DNA from: Trichobilharzia regenti | Taxonomy: Eukaryota > Platyhelminthes > Trematoda > Strigeidida > Schistosomatidae | DNA: 64,000 nucleotides | Direction: 5' to 3' | NCBI GenBank assembly: GCA_944472135.2 | Contig: OX235267.1 | Location: 18,645,452-18,709,451, forward strand | Shown here: positions 44,728 through 55,316 of the stretch, one piece after another | How positions within the stretch are numbered: the first letter of the stretch is position 1 | How the letters are laid out: each line of letters starts with the position of its first letter | The notes under the pieces: generated by a model | Seen by the model: only the letters and a program-made list of their open reading frames with translations | Database searches by the model: none | Told to the model about the DNA's origin: nothing | Made by a program: the position numbers and the translations under genes

Positions 44728-46089
44728 GCGTCAAATAATGCATCAGTCATTTAACATTCCACATACTGAAACACAGATGACAAAGAAATCGAGTTTGCGT
44801 GGTATTTTGGTAAGACAATGGGGTTTAAATTAAAAAGATGAAGAAGAATTTCACCAGTTTCATACCATGTTTGACAACTGACATTATGTTGTCAATCAAA
44901 ACAAGAGATTTCCAAATAATTAAATGTTAGCAAGTGTTTAGTATGATCACGCTATTTGAAATGAGTAAAAATGTGTCTTTCCTTCAAATACCAATAAGTT
45001 ATTTCTTCATATTTTTACCGTGGCGTGCAAAATCAGAAATGGTTTCGCTAAAGTAAAACGTGATACAGCATATTTTCACCACTTGTTCATCTTCTAACAC
45101 AGAATTAAGACGGCATATTTGTCAATTTTCGTGCACCTGAGTGACGAAAATTGATAATCTGCTTTTACGATCAATAATATCCAGTATATTCATATACGTT
45201 TGGGTGCTCATATGAAATTGTAACGGTGAGCCCATAGAAAAGATTGGTAGTAAATATTTGGTGATTGTATGGTATTTTGACACTATTATTGAGATTCCCG
45301 AAATAGCGTTTTAGTTTACACTAACCGTTGTTTTGCAGACTTAGCAATCCAAGAGGTCAAGTATATGTTCTCATCAGATATGAATTTGGTTTATCCAGTG
45401 AACTCATATCAGCTAACACATATTGGATAGTACTCTGTCTTATTTGTTGGCTTCTCAGCGCTTCTTTTATGATCACTACCCCATCATACTGTAAGCTTCT
45501 TGGGTCACCCTATCTAGCTGTGTCATAACTACTTGAAATATGTTACATTTGTTTGAAGATGGGTTGTTATGATTTGGCGTTTCCGAGATTGAAATGACCG
45601 TCGTTCATTTGTCTCCGTTTTATAAGTACATGAAGATGAACCTACGTGACTAGATCTATTCATACAAGCCATCTCCTGATAATTTTAGTTTTCTCTCCTG
45701 TTGTTTTGTCAGAAAAGTGTTTAGTTCATGCACCTTTGTGCTGAACTGAAATCTGAGTCGATGCAAAATATGCAACGTTTCAAGAAAACGTCTCTTACCA
45801 ACATCTGTAGTTTGATGCAAATGCCGATAAAATCAAGTCAGTTCCTCATTTCGCCACACATATATTTCCATTTTAGATTTCGAGCTAATGAAATGTGACG
45901 TTAATCCTCTCTGTTTTGCTTTCTTTGAAACTTAAAACAATTAGTCCCTTTGATAAATTTGAACAAGGCATTAAGAAGACAAATTTCGTGAGATGATATC
46001 ATTTCGTAGTTTCTTTACAACCGCTTTACAACTAACATGGTTAACAATGATAAAATAAAGTTCATGAAAATTACTCAGTTAAATAAAAG
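44728..46089. other. Unassigned sequence with one possible exon
   Basis: Includes a perfect 11-base hairpin (45122-45132 with 45144-45154), which could be chance, and the open stretch at 45341-45528 listed separately. Nothing else recognised. Confidence 0.4.
45341..45528 (+). CDS. Possible exon or chance frame with one hydrophobic segment
   Basis: An open frame of about 60 codons follows a plausible splice acceptor (GTTGTTTTGCAG ending at 45340). The peptide has a basic-hydrophobic pattern with a likely membrane segment (SANTYWIVLCLICWLLSASF). I do not recognise the protein, no donor or neighbouring exon is seen, and the region is otherwise repeat-rich, so this may be accidental. Confidence 0.15.
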
Positions 46090-46390
46090 CACACAAAAGT
46101 ACATACTGATGACCAATCATATTAAGATAGGTCATGCAGTCCAGGGTAGGCGAAGATTGAAGTCTATTGATTTTTGTACACACAGTTTAGGCTGTATGTG
46201 ATTAATCCAAAGTGCTTCCATCACCTTCAATAACCTTGAATTAGAGTTATGTGAAATAATTGTGAAACAGTCATTAATATTTATTTTGTGACCAGACATT
46301 AATAAGTGTTTTGCAATGGATGATGCAAAACTGTCAAACAGGTTTTCAGCTCTGTGAGCGATTCCAGATATTCCAATGCCTGATAAAAAT
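46090..46390 (-). pseudogene. GIY-YIG endonuclease C-terminal remnant, Penelope-like
   Basis: Minus strand: SIAKHLLMSGHKININDCFTI, then SRLLKVMEALWINHIQPKLC, ending in FNLRLPW. The order of a conserved His in 'H-x-x-x-x-GH-I', an 'EALxIxxxxPxLN'-like helix and 'L-LPxxW' is that of the GIY-YIG nuclease tail of Penelope-like elements. The catalytic N-terminal GIY..YIG part is not visible beyond GIS/IAHRAEN. Fragment only. Confidence 0.6.
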
Positions 46391-47385
46391 AATGACAGCG
46401 ACAGTCTTAAAATCTGCTGACTTAATTGAATATCTACAATGTCAAAATATGTAGCACTCTCACGACGACACTAGTATTATCATGAAGAAGTAGAAGAAGA
46501 ATAGTAACATATTACAAGGTGAATAAAGATGCGTTCCTTCCGTTCTCATTCTAGTTCAATCCTTCTCATAACTTTAAGCTTCCATTTTACTGGATTAAGC
46601 ATGAACAAAGTAAAACAATAAGAGTCAAGTCAACACATGATATGCAGTCTAGGGGAAAAGCGAACAGTAATTGCAAAGTTAGTTGCAACATCCATGTAAG
46701 CATAAATATTGTAATCGGATCGTTCGGGACAGATTTTCGGAACAAAAATTCCTTTACACGTAGGACAGGATGGAATTTGGATTTGGTATTAAGAACCTGT
46801 ATTTCAAACGCTAATATGAAGTAACTAAATATTCATCATCAACATTGCGTCCCCTTAGACGACGTTTAAGGGAATAACAGTAATATTGATAATAATGGTA
46901 GTGATGAAGCCTCCTACTCACAAGCGAAATTCCTAGTGTCAATGAGATTTCGACCGTCCCTTATGTATAAAAACATGAAAATGTATCATTATTATAAACG
47001 CAGAAACATTTATTGAGTTATTTGATTTTATTCAGTTAAGTGAACTTCAATTGTCAATAGTAGTTCTTCGTAAAGGGCACGTTGCACACACTGATAATAT
47101 GGTGTCACAGGATAGATGTAAATCCCATTCAAATAAGTTTCGTGGTAGGTAAAGTCTACCCTGGGAACATTATTAAAACATAGGAGCATTTTCATCTTTA
47201 CTAGGAATCTCCTCATAACCTTGGTCAAATTAATTCTGTGATCTCCAGAAATTCCCTCAGTCGCATCCATCGAAATTTGTTTCTTTGATTATGACTAGAT
47301 TATTTAACCTCTTAAGTCCATTTCCTAATACTTTGTTGACTTTATGAATTGTGGAGAATTCGTCCAGAATGATATACTATTTTTA
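46391..47385. other. Unassigned sequence
   Basis: A minus-strand frame at 47028-47270 (80 codons, balanced composition, peptide ending LLLTIEVHLTE) shows no domain I recognise; an exon cannot be excluded. Nothing else. Confidence 0.4.
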
Positions 47386-48553
47386 CTATTCCCTTGGTTT
47401 CCAAATGAAATATAAGGCTTCAAATATATATTTCCACCTCGTTCCATTTTCATCTGTCCACTTCAGGTGGTCTCACTATTGCAAACTTCAGGTTTCAAAT
47501 TCTATATTTGGTGACATTGGCAGTGGTCACTGCTGAAGATTTTCAAACCAAAAGCAAAAACTTACCACTCTTTACAACACTGTGTCCAGCAGGCTAACTG
47601 TATCTCCACTTCTTTGAGCAGCATTGAGATGAAGTCAATCTAGTTTGCGGTATGTCCGTCAAGCAAAATGCATGTTGCTTTGTGCATATCCTTCTGTTTG
47701 TACACGCTCCCTCCAACCACTAAATCATTGAAAGTGCATAAGTCTGCGAAGAGTTCTCCCTTCCCATCCATCTAGCTGAGCGAGTGCCTCTCGATCTATG
47801 ATGAGTTCTCTTCCTGTATTATCTGCTTCCAGTTTTTCATTCATTTCGCCCATGAGTATTTTGATGTCACCATTCGGGATGTTGTCCATTACTGTTTGTA
47901 GTTGCCCATAGAATCCTCCCTTCTTCTCTTCATCCGAGTTGTTTGTTACGCTGTGCATAGTATTGGATAATTGTGACCCTTCTTCCATTCGAGTTGAATC
48001 TGGCTGTCATTATCCTGCAGGAGGAGATTGGCTCCCACTGGTGTCATAATTATATATACTCACCGCCTCAGTGTGCTCAAGCTTGTCGTCTGGATGTTCA
48101 GACCGGAGTAGATTGCTGACTCTCCAGTTGACGATTTTGACAGTTCACATCCATTCCATCTACTCTCTCAGATACCCAGCACTTCTATGCCATATTTTCA
48201 CATTTCTTGGCTACCTGGTCAGCCATCCAGTCTCATAAATTGAACGAACATTTCACGTCACCATTCTTATTCCTGTCTTCATTAAGAAAGAGAGAAGACA
48301 CACTGGCTGGCTGATTGGTTTCCTGAAGGCCGTCTCTTAATGGCCCACGTCATTTCGCCTCTCAAATTCCAGAGGAGAATAAGTTTTTTTCTACTTTTTG
48401 TATTTTTAATATTTTTGTTCAGCGTTGAAGTTTTTGGCAGTTTGATAGGTTTAGTGGTGTAGGGTTGCTAACCTGACGCCCAAACTTCCCTCTTTGCAGG
48501 GATTAGGACTAGCTATAAGACTAGCCAGGTATTGAACTAGGCGAGGTTAAAAA
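47386..48553 (-). mobile_element. Internally deleted RTE LINE
   Basis: The high end (48553 down to about 47585) matches the RTE 5' UTR and endonuclease half: GCGTCAGGTTAGCAAC-like 5' UTR, a start near 48280, LQTVMDNIPNGDIKILMGEM (near 47890) and the segment equal to position ~1985 of the young copy. The low end (47386-47475) is the RTE 3' terminus. About 2 kb of RT is missing and the gap holds a ~100-base piece of another dispersed repeat (47480-47578). The Gln codon that is TAA in the young copy is intact here. Confidence 0.8.
47480..47578 (+). repeat. Unnamed dispersed repeat, copy 1 (short)
   Basis: AAACTTCAGGTTTCAAATTC, TATATTTGGTGACATTGGCA, GTGGTCACTGCTGAAG and TTTCAAACCAAA align with copies at 55605, 58560 and 59705, all in the plus orientation. 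This copy sits at the deletion junction of the RTE. Confidence 0.65.
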
Positions 48554-48894
48554 TAATATGCACTCGTTTCAAATGAGTTAAATTCTTCGAAATGTATGTA
48601 GTTCTCTCGATATTTTGTCAAAATAATTGGGTGAGAGGAATGAAATTCTTCTTAAAAGTGTTGCATGACGAAAAATTCAAATTGAAACAGAAAAAGTCTC
48701 ATAGAAACTTTCTATATGATATGTAGTTAAAATCATCTTCACATTTATCTGTCTTAAAGTATTAGGTTTAATGTACATGCAAAAGTAACATATAACTATT
48801 GTGTATTCAGTTTGGCGTATGAAAGCATAAAGTCACCAAAAGTATCTCAAAGTAATTAATTATGACAAAAGAAATTTATTATAAAATATGTATT
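48554..48894. other. Unassigned sequence
   Basis: AT-rich, no feature recognised. Confidence 0.4.
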
Positions 48895-49470
48895 CGAATA
48901 AACAACCCTTTATTTTCATTTTCATTGAGATTCTGATTACGAATTTGTTATTTTGAAAATTAGATAAATCGATTATTGCATTTATTTCAAAACATCAAAA
49001 TATTTAACTGAGTTATGTGAAGACTCTTTTTAAAAGGAAAGTTTACGGTCAGAATAAAATGCCATCCATGATCCATCGTGTTAATAGCCCATATTCCCTC
49101 GTATTCTCTGATATAAAAAAGACAAGTTGGTTGTGATGAAAACGCAGTTACAGATTACATGTTTAAAGACGAGTATATACTTAACTAGCTCATATAAAAC
49201 ACTCTTTGTTATAAATAATGACCTCTTTCCTATTTATGAATTATGTGTTTTAGTGTCAAAGATAACATTATGCAGTTTTAATACACACTAAGCCTAATTT
49301 TAGTTGATAGTTTGGGTTTTAAAAGAGCCTGAAATACTTTCTGTTTTACTAATTGACGATAAAGCTCCCTAAAACATGCTGTTCATACAAAGTTTTAGCT
49401 AATAGTATGGCTTTGATTGTCAAAATAGGACAGATATAGTTTTCGAACTAGTGTCCAATGTCAATCAGAC
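48895..49470 (+). repeat. Diverged long repeat, segment A (partner 19500-20050)
   Basis: Matches the partner in order and orientation at about 65-70 percent, with small gaps. See the partner entry for shared blocks. Confidence 0.6.
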
Positions 49471-49574
49471 TTCATTTTCTAGTTGACTTTTTAATTATCT
49501 TCTATTTAAAAAAAGTGTGGTCAGTTGCATTCAGTGAATAATTCCCCTCTGCGTATGGGTCATTCTTGTCTCGC

Positions 49575-49890
49575 TAACTTTTATTATTATCCATATTGAG
49601 TCACAAGAAAAAGGCACAAACAGCAAAGAAAATTTTCTTTTCGACGATTCATTTTCATGAGATCTACAATCGTAATTATAATGAACAAAGAAATCTTTAG
49701 ACCAATCAGATACTGGTAAATTTTGTTTTTGAAAAATTGTATTACATAATGTAAGGTGTAAGCAGGGATGACTAATTGTAAGTTAGAAAGGAGACAGAAG
49801 TTGGCATGACGTATTAAGTGTGAGATAATGAATAATCAATAAGCTCGTGTAAAATGGACAGGAACTAGCCTTTCCACTAGTTCCTGTATG
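49575..49890 (+). repeat. Dispersed repeat (partner 62785-63055)
   Basis: Shared blocks: GACGATTCATTTTCAT / AACGATTCATTTTCAT, TTTAGACCAATCAGATACTGGTA / GTTAGACCAATCAGATACTGGTA, ATTACATAATGTAAGGTGTAA / GTTACGTAATGTAAGGTGTAA, GGGATGACTA, AAGTGTGAGATAATGA. About 80 percent identity. At its right end here a small hairpin AGGAACTAG / CTAGTTCCT (49861-49886) occurs. Confidence 0.7.
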
Positions 49891-50567
49891 ACTATCAACA
49901 GGTCTCTACGTAAAAACTATGTGATCTTTTCCGTATAATAATCATGCTCTTGAACAGCTGATTTCAACTCCTCTATCATTTCAGTAACTCAAGGGTTATT
50001 TATCCCCACATTCAATCTATTTTTTCTTCCGCATATCAGTTAAATAATAGGTTCATAGCTGGCTATCTATCAGACTTCCTTGTTGCAATCAAAGGTACTC
50101 GTAATGAAAGTTTGCATCAGCCTGATAAGAATGTTCATAAAAAAATGCCAAGCCTCTGCAGTTTGCAGTAACGCAGACTAAAATTGTTTTTAAAAATTTG
50201 AATCTCTTTCTTTTAGCTAAGTGAAATGGATTCTAACACCAATACAGAAATAATGGACCCTTTTCTTAATTTCTTGATTCTGGCCTGCAAATCGTTTTCT
50301 GTGCCACCTGAATTAAATCGATTTTAGTCAGGTAAGTGACAGTGATTTCTATCATTGGTTATGATCGTTACTGTTAGTTAGTTCGGTACTTATTACCTAT
50401 GTTTTCACTCTGTACACTTGAAGTCATGTCTTTGTTGCCTCTTGCATGATCCCGTGGTTTTAAGTTTATATATCTTCGACTTTCTAAAACATGGTGCTTA
50501 AATCATCTACTAAATTCATTTCTTTTACATTTGTTTTCTACAGTGTATTGTAGACTGTCACATAAGT
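49891..50567. other. Unassigned sequence with a possible very old RTE stretch
   Basis: 49965-50150 weakly follows the RTE 3' region (TTTCAACTCCTCTATCATTTC, CCGCATATCAGTTAAATAATAGG, CAGCCTGATAAGAATG) in the same relative place as 20390-20660. Confidence is low. The rest shows nothing. Confidence 0.3.
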
Positions 50568-51281
50568 TTCTTTCATATAACACACAGTGATACAGTAATC
50601 ATAGCTAAATGACATTTCAAGAACAAATTATCATCCATTATCATATCGATATATTCATATAACTTCGTAATTTGCTTAGGCATTTCCTCTTCCTCTTGTA
50701 ATTCATTGAAACTTTCTGCACATCAGATATAGGCATTCCGTCATTTCGACTGTACATCTTTGGCGTTGATTTGCTCAGCGAAGATTTGATGAATACCCCT
50801 CTCACTCCGCCTAACTACTTTTGAATACCTCAGCACTGTCATACTCTGATCCTTGATTACATACAAGTAAGTGCGTTGAGGTGGCTGAGTGTTTTTCTAT
50901 GCTATTTAACTTATTATAATCAGTCATTCTAGATATAGCCAAATCCACATGTTCGACGATCCTGTTGATCCCAGTCTACCATTTTGACTCACGCAACTGA
51001 GTTCACAGCCATTGTACGCTATTAAGTAAATTATATTCTTTTTCCTAATTGAATCTTTCATTTACTTAGGTGGAGAGAGTTTTTCTGTATAGAAGAGCAA
51101 TCAAAATGACGGTAAACTTTCTGATATACGGAAAGTTTCAATGAATAACAAGAGGAAGGGTGAATGTCTAAGCAGATTACGAAGTTATATGAATATATAT
51201 CGATATGATAATGGGTGATAAGTTATGCTCGAAACGTCATTTAGCTATGACTACTGTATCACTGTGTGTTATATGAAAGAA
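50568..51281. mobile_element. 714-bp element with ~183-bp inverted-repeat arms
   Basis: Left arm 50568-50750 and right arm 51099-51281 are reverse complements at about 88 percent: TTCTTTCATATAACACACAG, AATCATAGCTAAATGACA, ATTATCATATCGATATATTC, AACTTCGTAATTTGCTTAGG, TTCATTGAAACTTTC and CCGTCATTT can be followed in both. The ~350-base centre is not repeated and has no coding capacity. No target duplication found. Confidence 0.8.
51213..51239 (+). ncRNA. Hammerhead-like relic, Penelope type (tentative)
   Basis: GTGATAAGTTATGCTCGAAACGTCA in the right arm: TGATAA (compare CUGAUGA), then GCTC followed by GAAACGTC, the conserved end of Penelope-type hammerheads including the four-base ACGT stem III. 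The 5' side of stem II is missing. The left arm has the same region more decayed on the minus strand (near 50609-50635). Confidence 0.35.
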
Positions 51282-51844
51282 TTTTCCCCACCGTGTCCAC
51301 ACTCTTAAGTGACTTTTTGAATTGTACCCTCCTTCTGTTTTTGTTGCTTGACCACACACTGGTATGCATGCTGCTTCATCACCCTTCACTTCAGTATCAA
51401 ATAAAAAGCATCAGAAATGAGCCAGTACGGTCATTTTTATTGAGATATAGGAAACTTTGATGAAGTGAAACACCCTTCAGCAATTTTATTTTCCTATTTT
51501 TACGCTTTTGCTTTCGCCGGAGGAGAGATGAAATCATATTAAATTCACTGTATGTAAGTAAATCGATGGGATGAATTTTTACACTATCTTCAATTTCTGC
51601 GTTTCACACTTAATGGACATTTAAGGAGGAAGGTACTAAGAGTTATGCGAATGCGCATTTTTGAAGCCTCAATAAAGTTATGATTTTATCTTGGAGAAAT
51701 CACATTGGGCTTTAGATTGAAATGAAGTTATCCTGGGTGAAAATTTGATATTGTTTGACAGGGTTTATCCAAAATAAAAATTTAACCACATTTATAATAA
51801 ACTCCCATTAACGCAATGTAAAACTCACTCTTTTACCTGTTACG
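51282..51844. other. Unassigned sequence
   Basis: No gene recognised; may belong to the diverged long repeat. Confidence 0.4.
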
Positions 51845-52330
51845 TTGAAATGCAGACAGCTTGTTACATACAAATACAAATCTGGTGTTTGAAAAGAGTG
51901 AAGATGCAGTGGTATCCATTTAATCAAAATTTCTGTCATTTGTTTGATGTTTACAGCCATAAATACTGTTTTTGAGGACTATTCTTTCAGACGAACCAGG
52001 AAAATGATTATTCTGAAATTAGGCATGATCACTTACAATCTTCATCTAAATGGAGGGCGAATAACACAAAATAAGGAAAATCATTGAGGCATATTTAAAA
52101 TTCTGCATGAGTTTGCTTTCATTTATTAAATTATTCAGCCCGTCATGGCGGGTAAGAAAGTGCAGTTGTCAGAAGGTATCATTTTTTAAACCAGTCATAA
52201 TCTGTCAGCAGATATTATGTAACATCACAACAAGTGTGTAGTCAGTGATGATCCAGATAACATACTCAAACAAAAATTAACCTATTCACTGAAATTTCCA
52301 AATGACACATTGGATTACAACTAGTTCTGT
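51845..52330 (+). repeat. Diverged long repeat, segment B (partner 21900-22249 plus 23131-23300)
   Basis: Uninterrupted here, whereas the partner is split by an RTE insertion. The matching empty site lies near 52165-52190. Confidence 0.65.
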
Positions 52331-52921
52331 GTATTGAACTGGGTTTCTTTGTTCTCAAAAGTGATAGAAACCGTTTATTTCTTGACATGATGATCTCAAA
52401 TACTGCATAACAAAGGGGAATCCAACCATTATTTTTTGAATACTAGAATTTTCCAAATATTCCCAAGTAAAGCTAATTCACCTCACTGCTTCCTGGTTAA
52501 GTTTTGTGGTGATAAGCCGTCTATACGTTTTCATAAATAACGATTAACCGATGTAAGAAAAACTCAATTGTAAACGAAAAGATTTCCATAGAATGACGTC
52601 ACACTGGGGTCTATTTCATGAAGTCTGTTATCAAATTTTCGAGCAGTAAAGTTTGACTGCGTGGGTTAAGAACACCATATTCAGCGAATAGAGTCTAATC
52701 AACGAATTTATTATCAAGCTGTACGACCGTTAATATATATGTGGTTTTTAAGAAATTATATCCGGTGTGGGAATTGAACCATGGGTGTGAACACATGAAA
52801 TAATAATAAAATGAAATGCGATTAAGATATTTGTGATTATAATCATAGTTAAATGTCAAGTTGCCAAACAAATAATGTCATATACAGAATGATTCATAAG
52901 ATGTATAGGTGTTGGAAAGGG
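52331..52921. other. Unassigned sequence
   Basis: Contains the 23-base exact match (52696-52718) to 20164-20186, otherwise nothing. Confidence 0.4.
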
Positions 52922-53059
52922 TCAAATAAAGTATAATTATATTTCAATAATTTACACACAATCATAAGTTTTGTTATTGGTAGTATTCCGAGCAAAATTA
53001 CCAATAACAAAACTTATCATTGTGTGTAAATTATTGAAATATAATTATACTTTATTTGA
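52922..53059. repeat. Near-perfect palindrome, 61-bp arms
   Basis: Arms 52922-52982 and 52999-53059 are reverse complements with a single mismatch (CATAAG against GATAAG when aligned), around a 16-base loop. The 12-mer GTTGGAAAGGGT is at 52911-52922 and again at 53095-53106. The AT-rich arms show no coding sequence. A transcript would fold into a long, almost perfect hairpin. Confidence 0.92.
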
Positions 53060-53106
53060 TCTAATCCACAATGCTCAAACTTTTTACTGATTTAGTTGGA
53101 AAGGGT

Positions 53107-53329
53107 ATTATTATTATAGGGTTAGTAGGCTAGTATAATATGTTATATAACATGGTAGGAAATTTGATTAGACAGGATTCAACATTGTAAAAACATTTTT
53201 TAGACTTAGAATGACAAACGCGACAAGTCGAAACGATTCATAGTGAGAGTGATAATAATAATACTAATTATTATCGTATTAATGAGGGAAAGGTACGTAG
53301 ACAAACTAAATAAACCAAATAAATAAATA
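53107..53329. other. Short unassigned spacer with AAAT microsatellite
   Basis: Contains an AAAT-unit run near 53305-53332 and TAA-rich patches. Confidence 0.4.
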
Positions 53330-53990
53330 AATGTCTACCCCTCTACGGCCAAGGCAGAAGTAGGAATTGTACATACTGCTTTTTACACAATGGTCTGACT
53401 GAAATTCATGAATGGCCAAGGCCTCCGTTGCCTTAAGAAGTCTATAACGAAGAAAACGCGGGAAGTTAGCATGGATTCAGTAAATCATCGCAAAATCAAG
53501 GTCAGGGTTGGTAGAGCGACAGGAGTCGATCAGATATTCTAGAATAGAGTTTGGCACACACTTCCTTTCTCCCTTGTGAAACCAAGCTGCAATATATTCT
53601 CGTATCCGTGTGGAGAGCGTCCTCTGGCTACGGCCAATGTACCTCGCTCCACAAGGTCAAGGGAACTGATAGATGCACATAGGGGCAGTCAGACAGGGGA
53701 GCTTATCTTCTACAGAGATGGAGCACAACTTGCGGCTGGTGAACGTCATTTGTAATTTTGCTGCAAAGAATGACTTACTAACTGCTTTAGAGAGACGGTT
53801 TTTGAACATATACTGTCAATAAATTATTTCGGGTAACCGTTTTCTGCTAGCGTGGCTTTTAGGAAGTCAAGTTCTGAGTCAGGGCAATCAGAGCCCAAAT
53901 GTGAGTTATCACAATATTGGTCCAGGAAAGAATTAATTGGGTGGAGAAGACTGCAATTTGACACTTTATTCACTGAGAGTGATGCACACT
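53330..53990 (-). pseudogene. Penelope-like element C-terminus with GIY-YIG endonuclease
   Basis: Minus strand N to C: a linker SELDFLKATLAENGYPK, then CGARYIGRSQRTLSTRIREY with the YIG motif followed by the spaced Arg residues of the nuclease, then AWFHKGERKCVPNSILEYL, STNPDLDFAMIY, LLKATEALAIHEF and the end near CLGRRGVD. This is the order of the GIY-YIG endonuclease joined to Penelope RT. Several stops (for example after PK and inside the linker) and a frame break before CGARYIG make it a pseudogene. The RT part is missing upstream. Confidence 0.75.
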
Positions 53991-54214
53991 ATATATCTTT
54001 TTTAAACTGAATCTTTTCAAGAGTAGAACTATTCTTAAGTTTATTTATAGTGCTCTTTATTCATATTCAATGATATTAAGGAAAGTCACTTAACTGTGTT
54101 TTGAAAAGCAGGCTCAATGTCAGTGAATACATAATAGGAACTAAAGTTTGTACCTGTGTGAAACTATCTTTCCTGTTTCAAAGTACCGTTGAATTATCAA
54201 GTATTGGTTTTGTA
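53991..54214. other. Segment resembling 23440-23540 and 26290-26400
   Basis: Two blocks match the first collinear region: near 53945-54045 and 54080-54170. Confidence 0.35.
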
Positions 54215-54325
54215 GGGATTTGGTTTTATTGCATGGAGGATTTAATCATGAGCTGACATCAGTTAGAGAACCACTGGAAAACCTGGGAGTACTGGACATC
54301 TGTTTCGTCTTAGTTTGGGACTGTT
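54215..54325 (-). mobile_element. Hammerhead SINE (Sm-alpha type), 3' part
   Basis: Minus strand: AGTCCCAAACTAAGACGAAACAG, then ATGTC followed by CAGTACTCCCAGG, TTTTCCAGTGGTTCTC and GATGTCAGCTCATGATTAAATCC. It keeps GAAAC and the GTC cleavage triplet followed by CAGTAC. The CUGANGA side and the tRNA head are lost or unrecognisable. Confidence 0.65.
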
Positions 54326-55280
54326 GAATTAGTTTTATTCTCATGGATATTGAAGTTCACAGGAAAGAAGCATTTATAATTCCTTCCAAATTATGATGCT
54401 TATACATCAATTAACTTACAATTTTTGTCTTGATAATCATGGTGAGTATATTAACAAACATATAAACTCAGTGTAAAACACATGGAAAATCAGTTTACCA
54501 AAGAAATTAGTGTTATAATCTGGTACCAACTTCATACATTAGTAAACAGTTAACTATTAAAGTGAGTATCAAATTTAAAGATATGAAGAACAATCTAGAC
54601 AGTGGGGTGTAATGATTCAGACTTAATTTGCATAGAAAATGTTAGGGAAGAGGAGCCAAAATGAATTTGAAACCGTTCGGGATAAGTTAGATTCCTAATG
54701 TGTAAAGTAGATTGAAGGTCTGATAGCATTATAAAATAAAACAAATATTCCAGTAAATTCCAGTTTGAATGTTCTCATCATAAATGCTCAGTTTTGATTC
54801 AAAATCAGTATGAAATGATCCACTCGTTAAAAGAAGCATCTTTCGAGAAGTTCTGGTTTTGTACGAGAAGTACTAAGCAGAACCGCTAACAGATTTATGT
54901 TGAAATTCTGACGAAATTTATACACTAACAATCTGGATGTGATTCTGTCATTGCGCCTGACCATTTGAAACAATCCATTTGACCTGGCGCTCCGAAAACA
55001 AATCGTATGTTTCGTAACTGATGTTAAACGTCACTCATCAGTTACTCAATATTGAGTACTCAACATATGGCAGACAAGAATCCCGGTTGTGAGTTAATTG
55101 ACACTACATAACAGTTGTAATTACTTCAACACTGTATGTTGTTATGGTCGATCGCCCCGTACTGGATAGCAAATAAGAAGACCTCGACATATCTGAACAG
55201 TAATTAAACTTCTAATATATTTCATTATAAATTATTTAAATTAATCCCAGCGTGTTAAGAAAATCAAAACAAGATTTTTC
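54326..55280. other. Unassigned sequence
   Basis: No gene or repeat partner recognised. Confidence 0.45.
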
Positions 55281-55316
55281 TGAACGTTTCGCCGTGTAAG
55301 CCACAGCTTCTTCAGC
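55281..55316 (-). ncRNA. Hammerhead-like motif, Penelope type
   Basis: Minus strand: CTGAAGA, then an A, stem GCTGTG (loop GCTTA) CACGGC, then GAAACGTTCAG. All invariant residues of the two core segments (CUGANGA and GAAA) are present, stem II pairs over six positions with one G-T, and ACGT gives the minimal stem III. The one extra A before stem II is the main deviation. Hammerheads of this kind are known in Penelope-like elements; a Penelope remnant on the same strand lies 1.3 kb downstream. Confidence 0.5.

Noticed and set aside
45122..45154. Perfect 11-base hairpin
   Set aside because: A match this short is expected about once by chance in 64 kb of AT-rich sequence.
47028..47270. 80-codon minus-strand frame as a gene
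   Set aside because: Composition is reasonable but there is no recognisable domain or supporting exon; left as unassigned.
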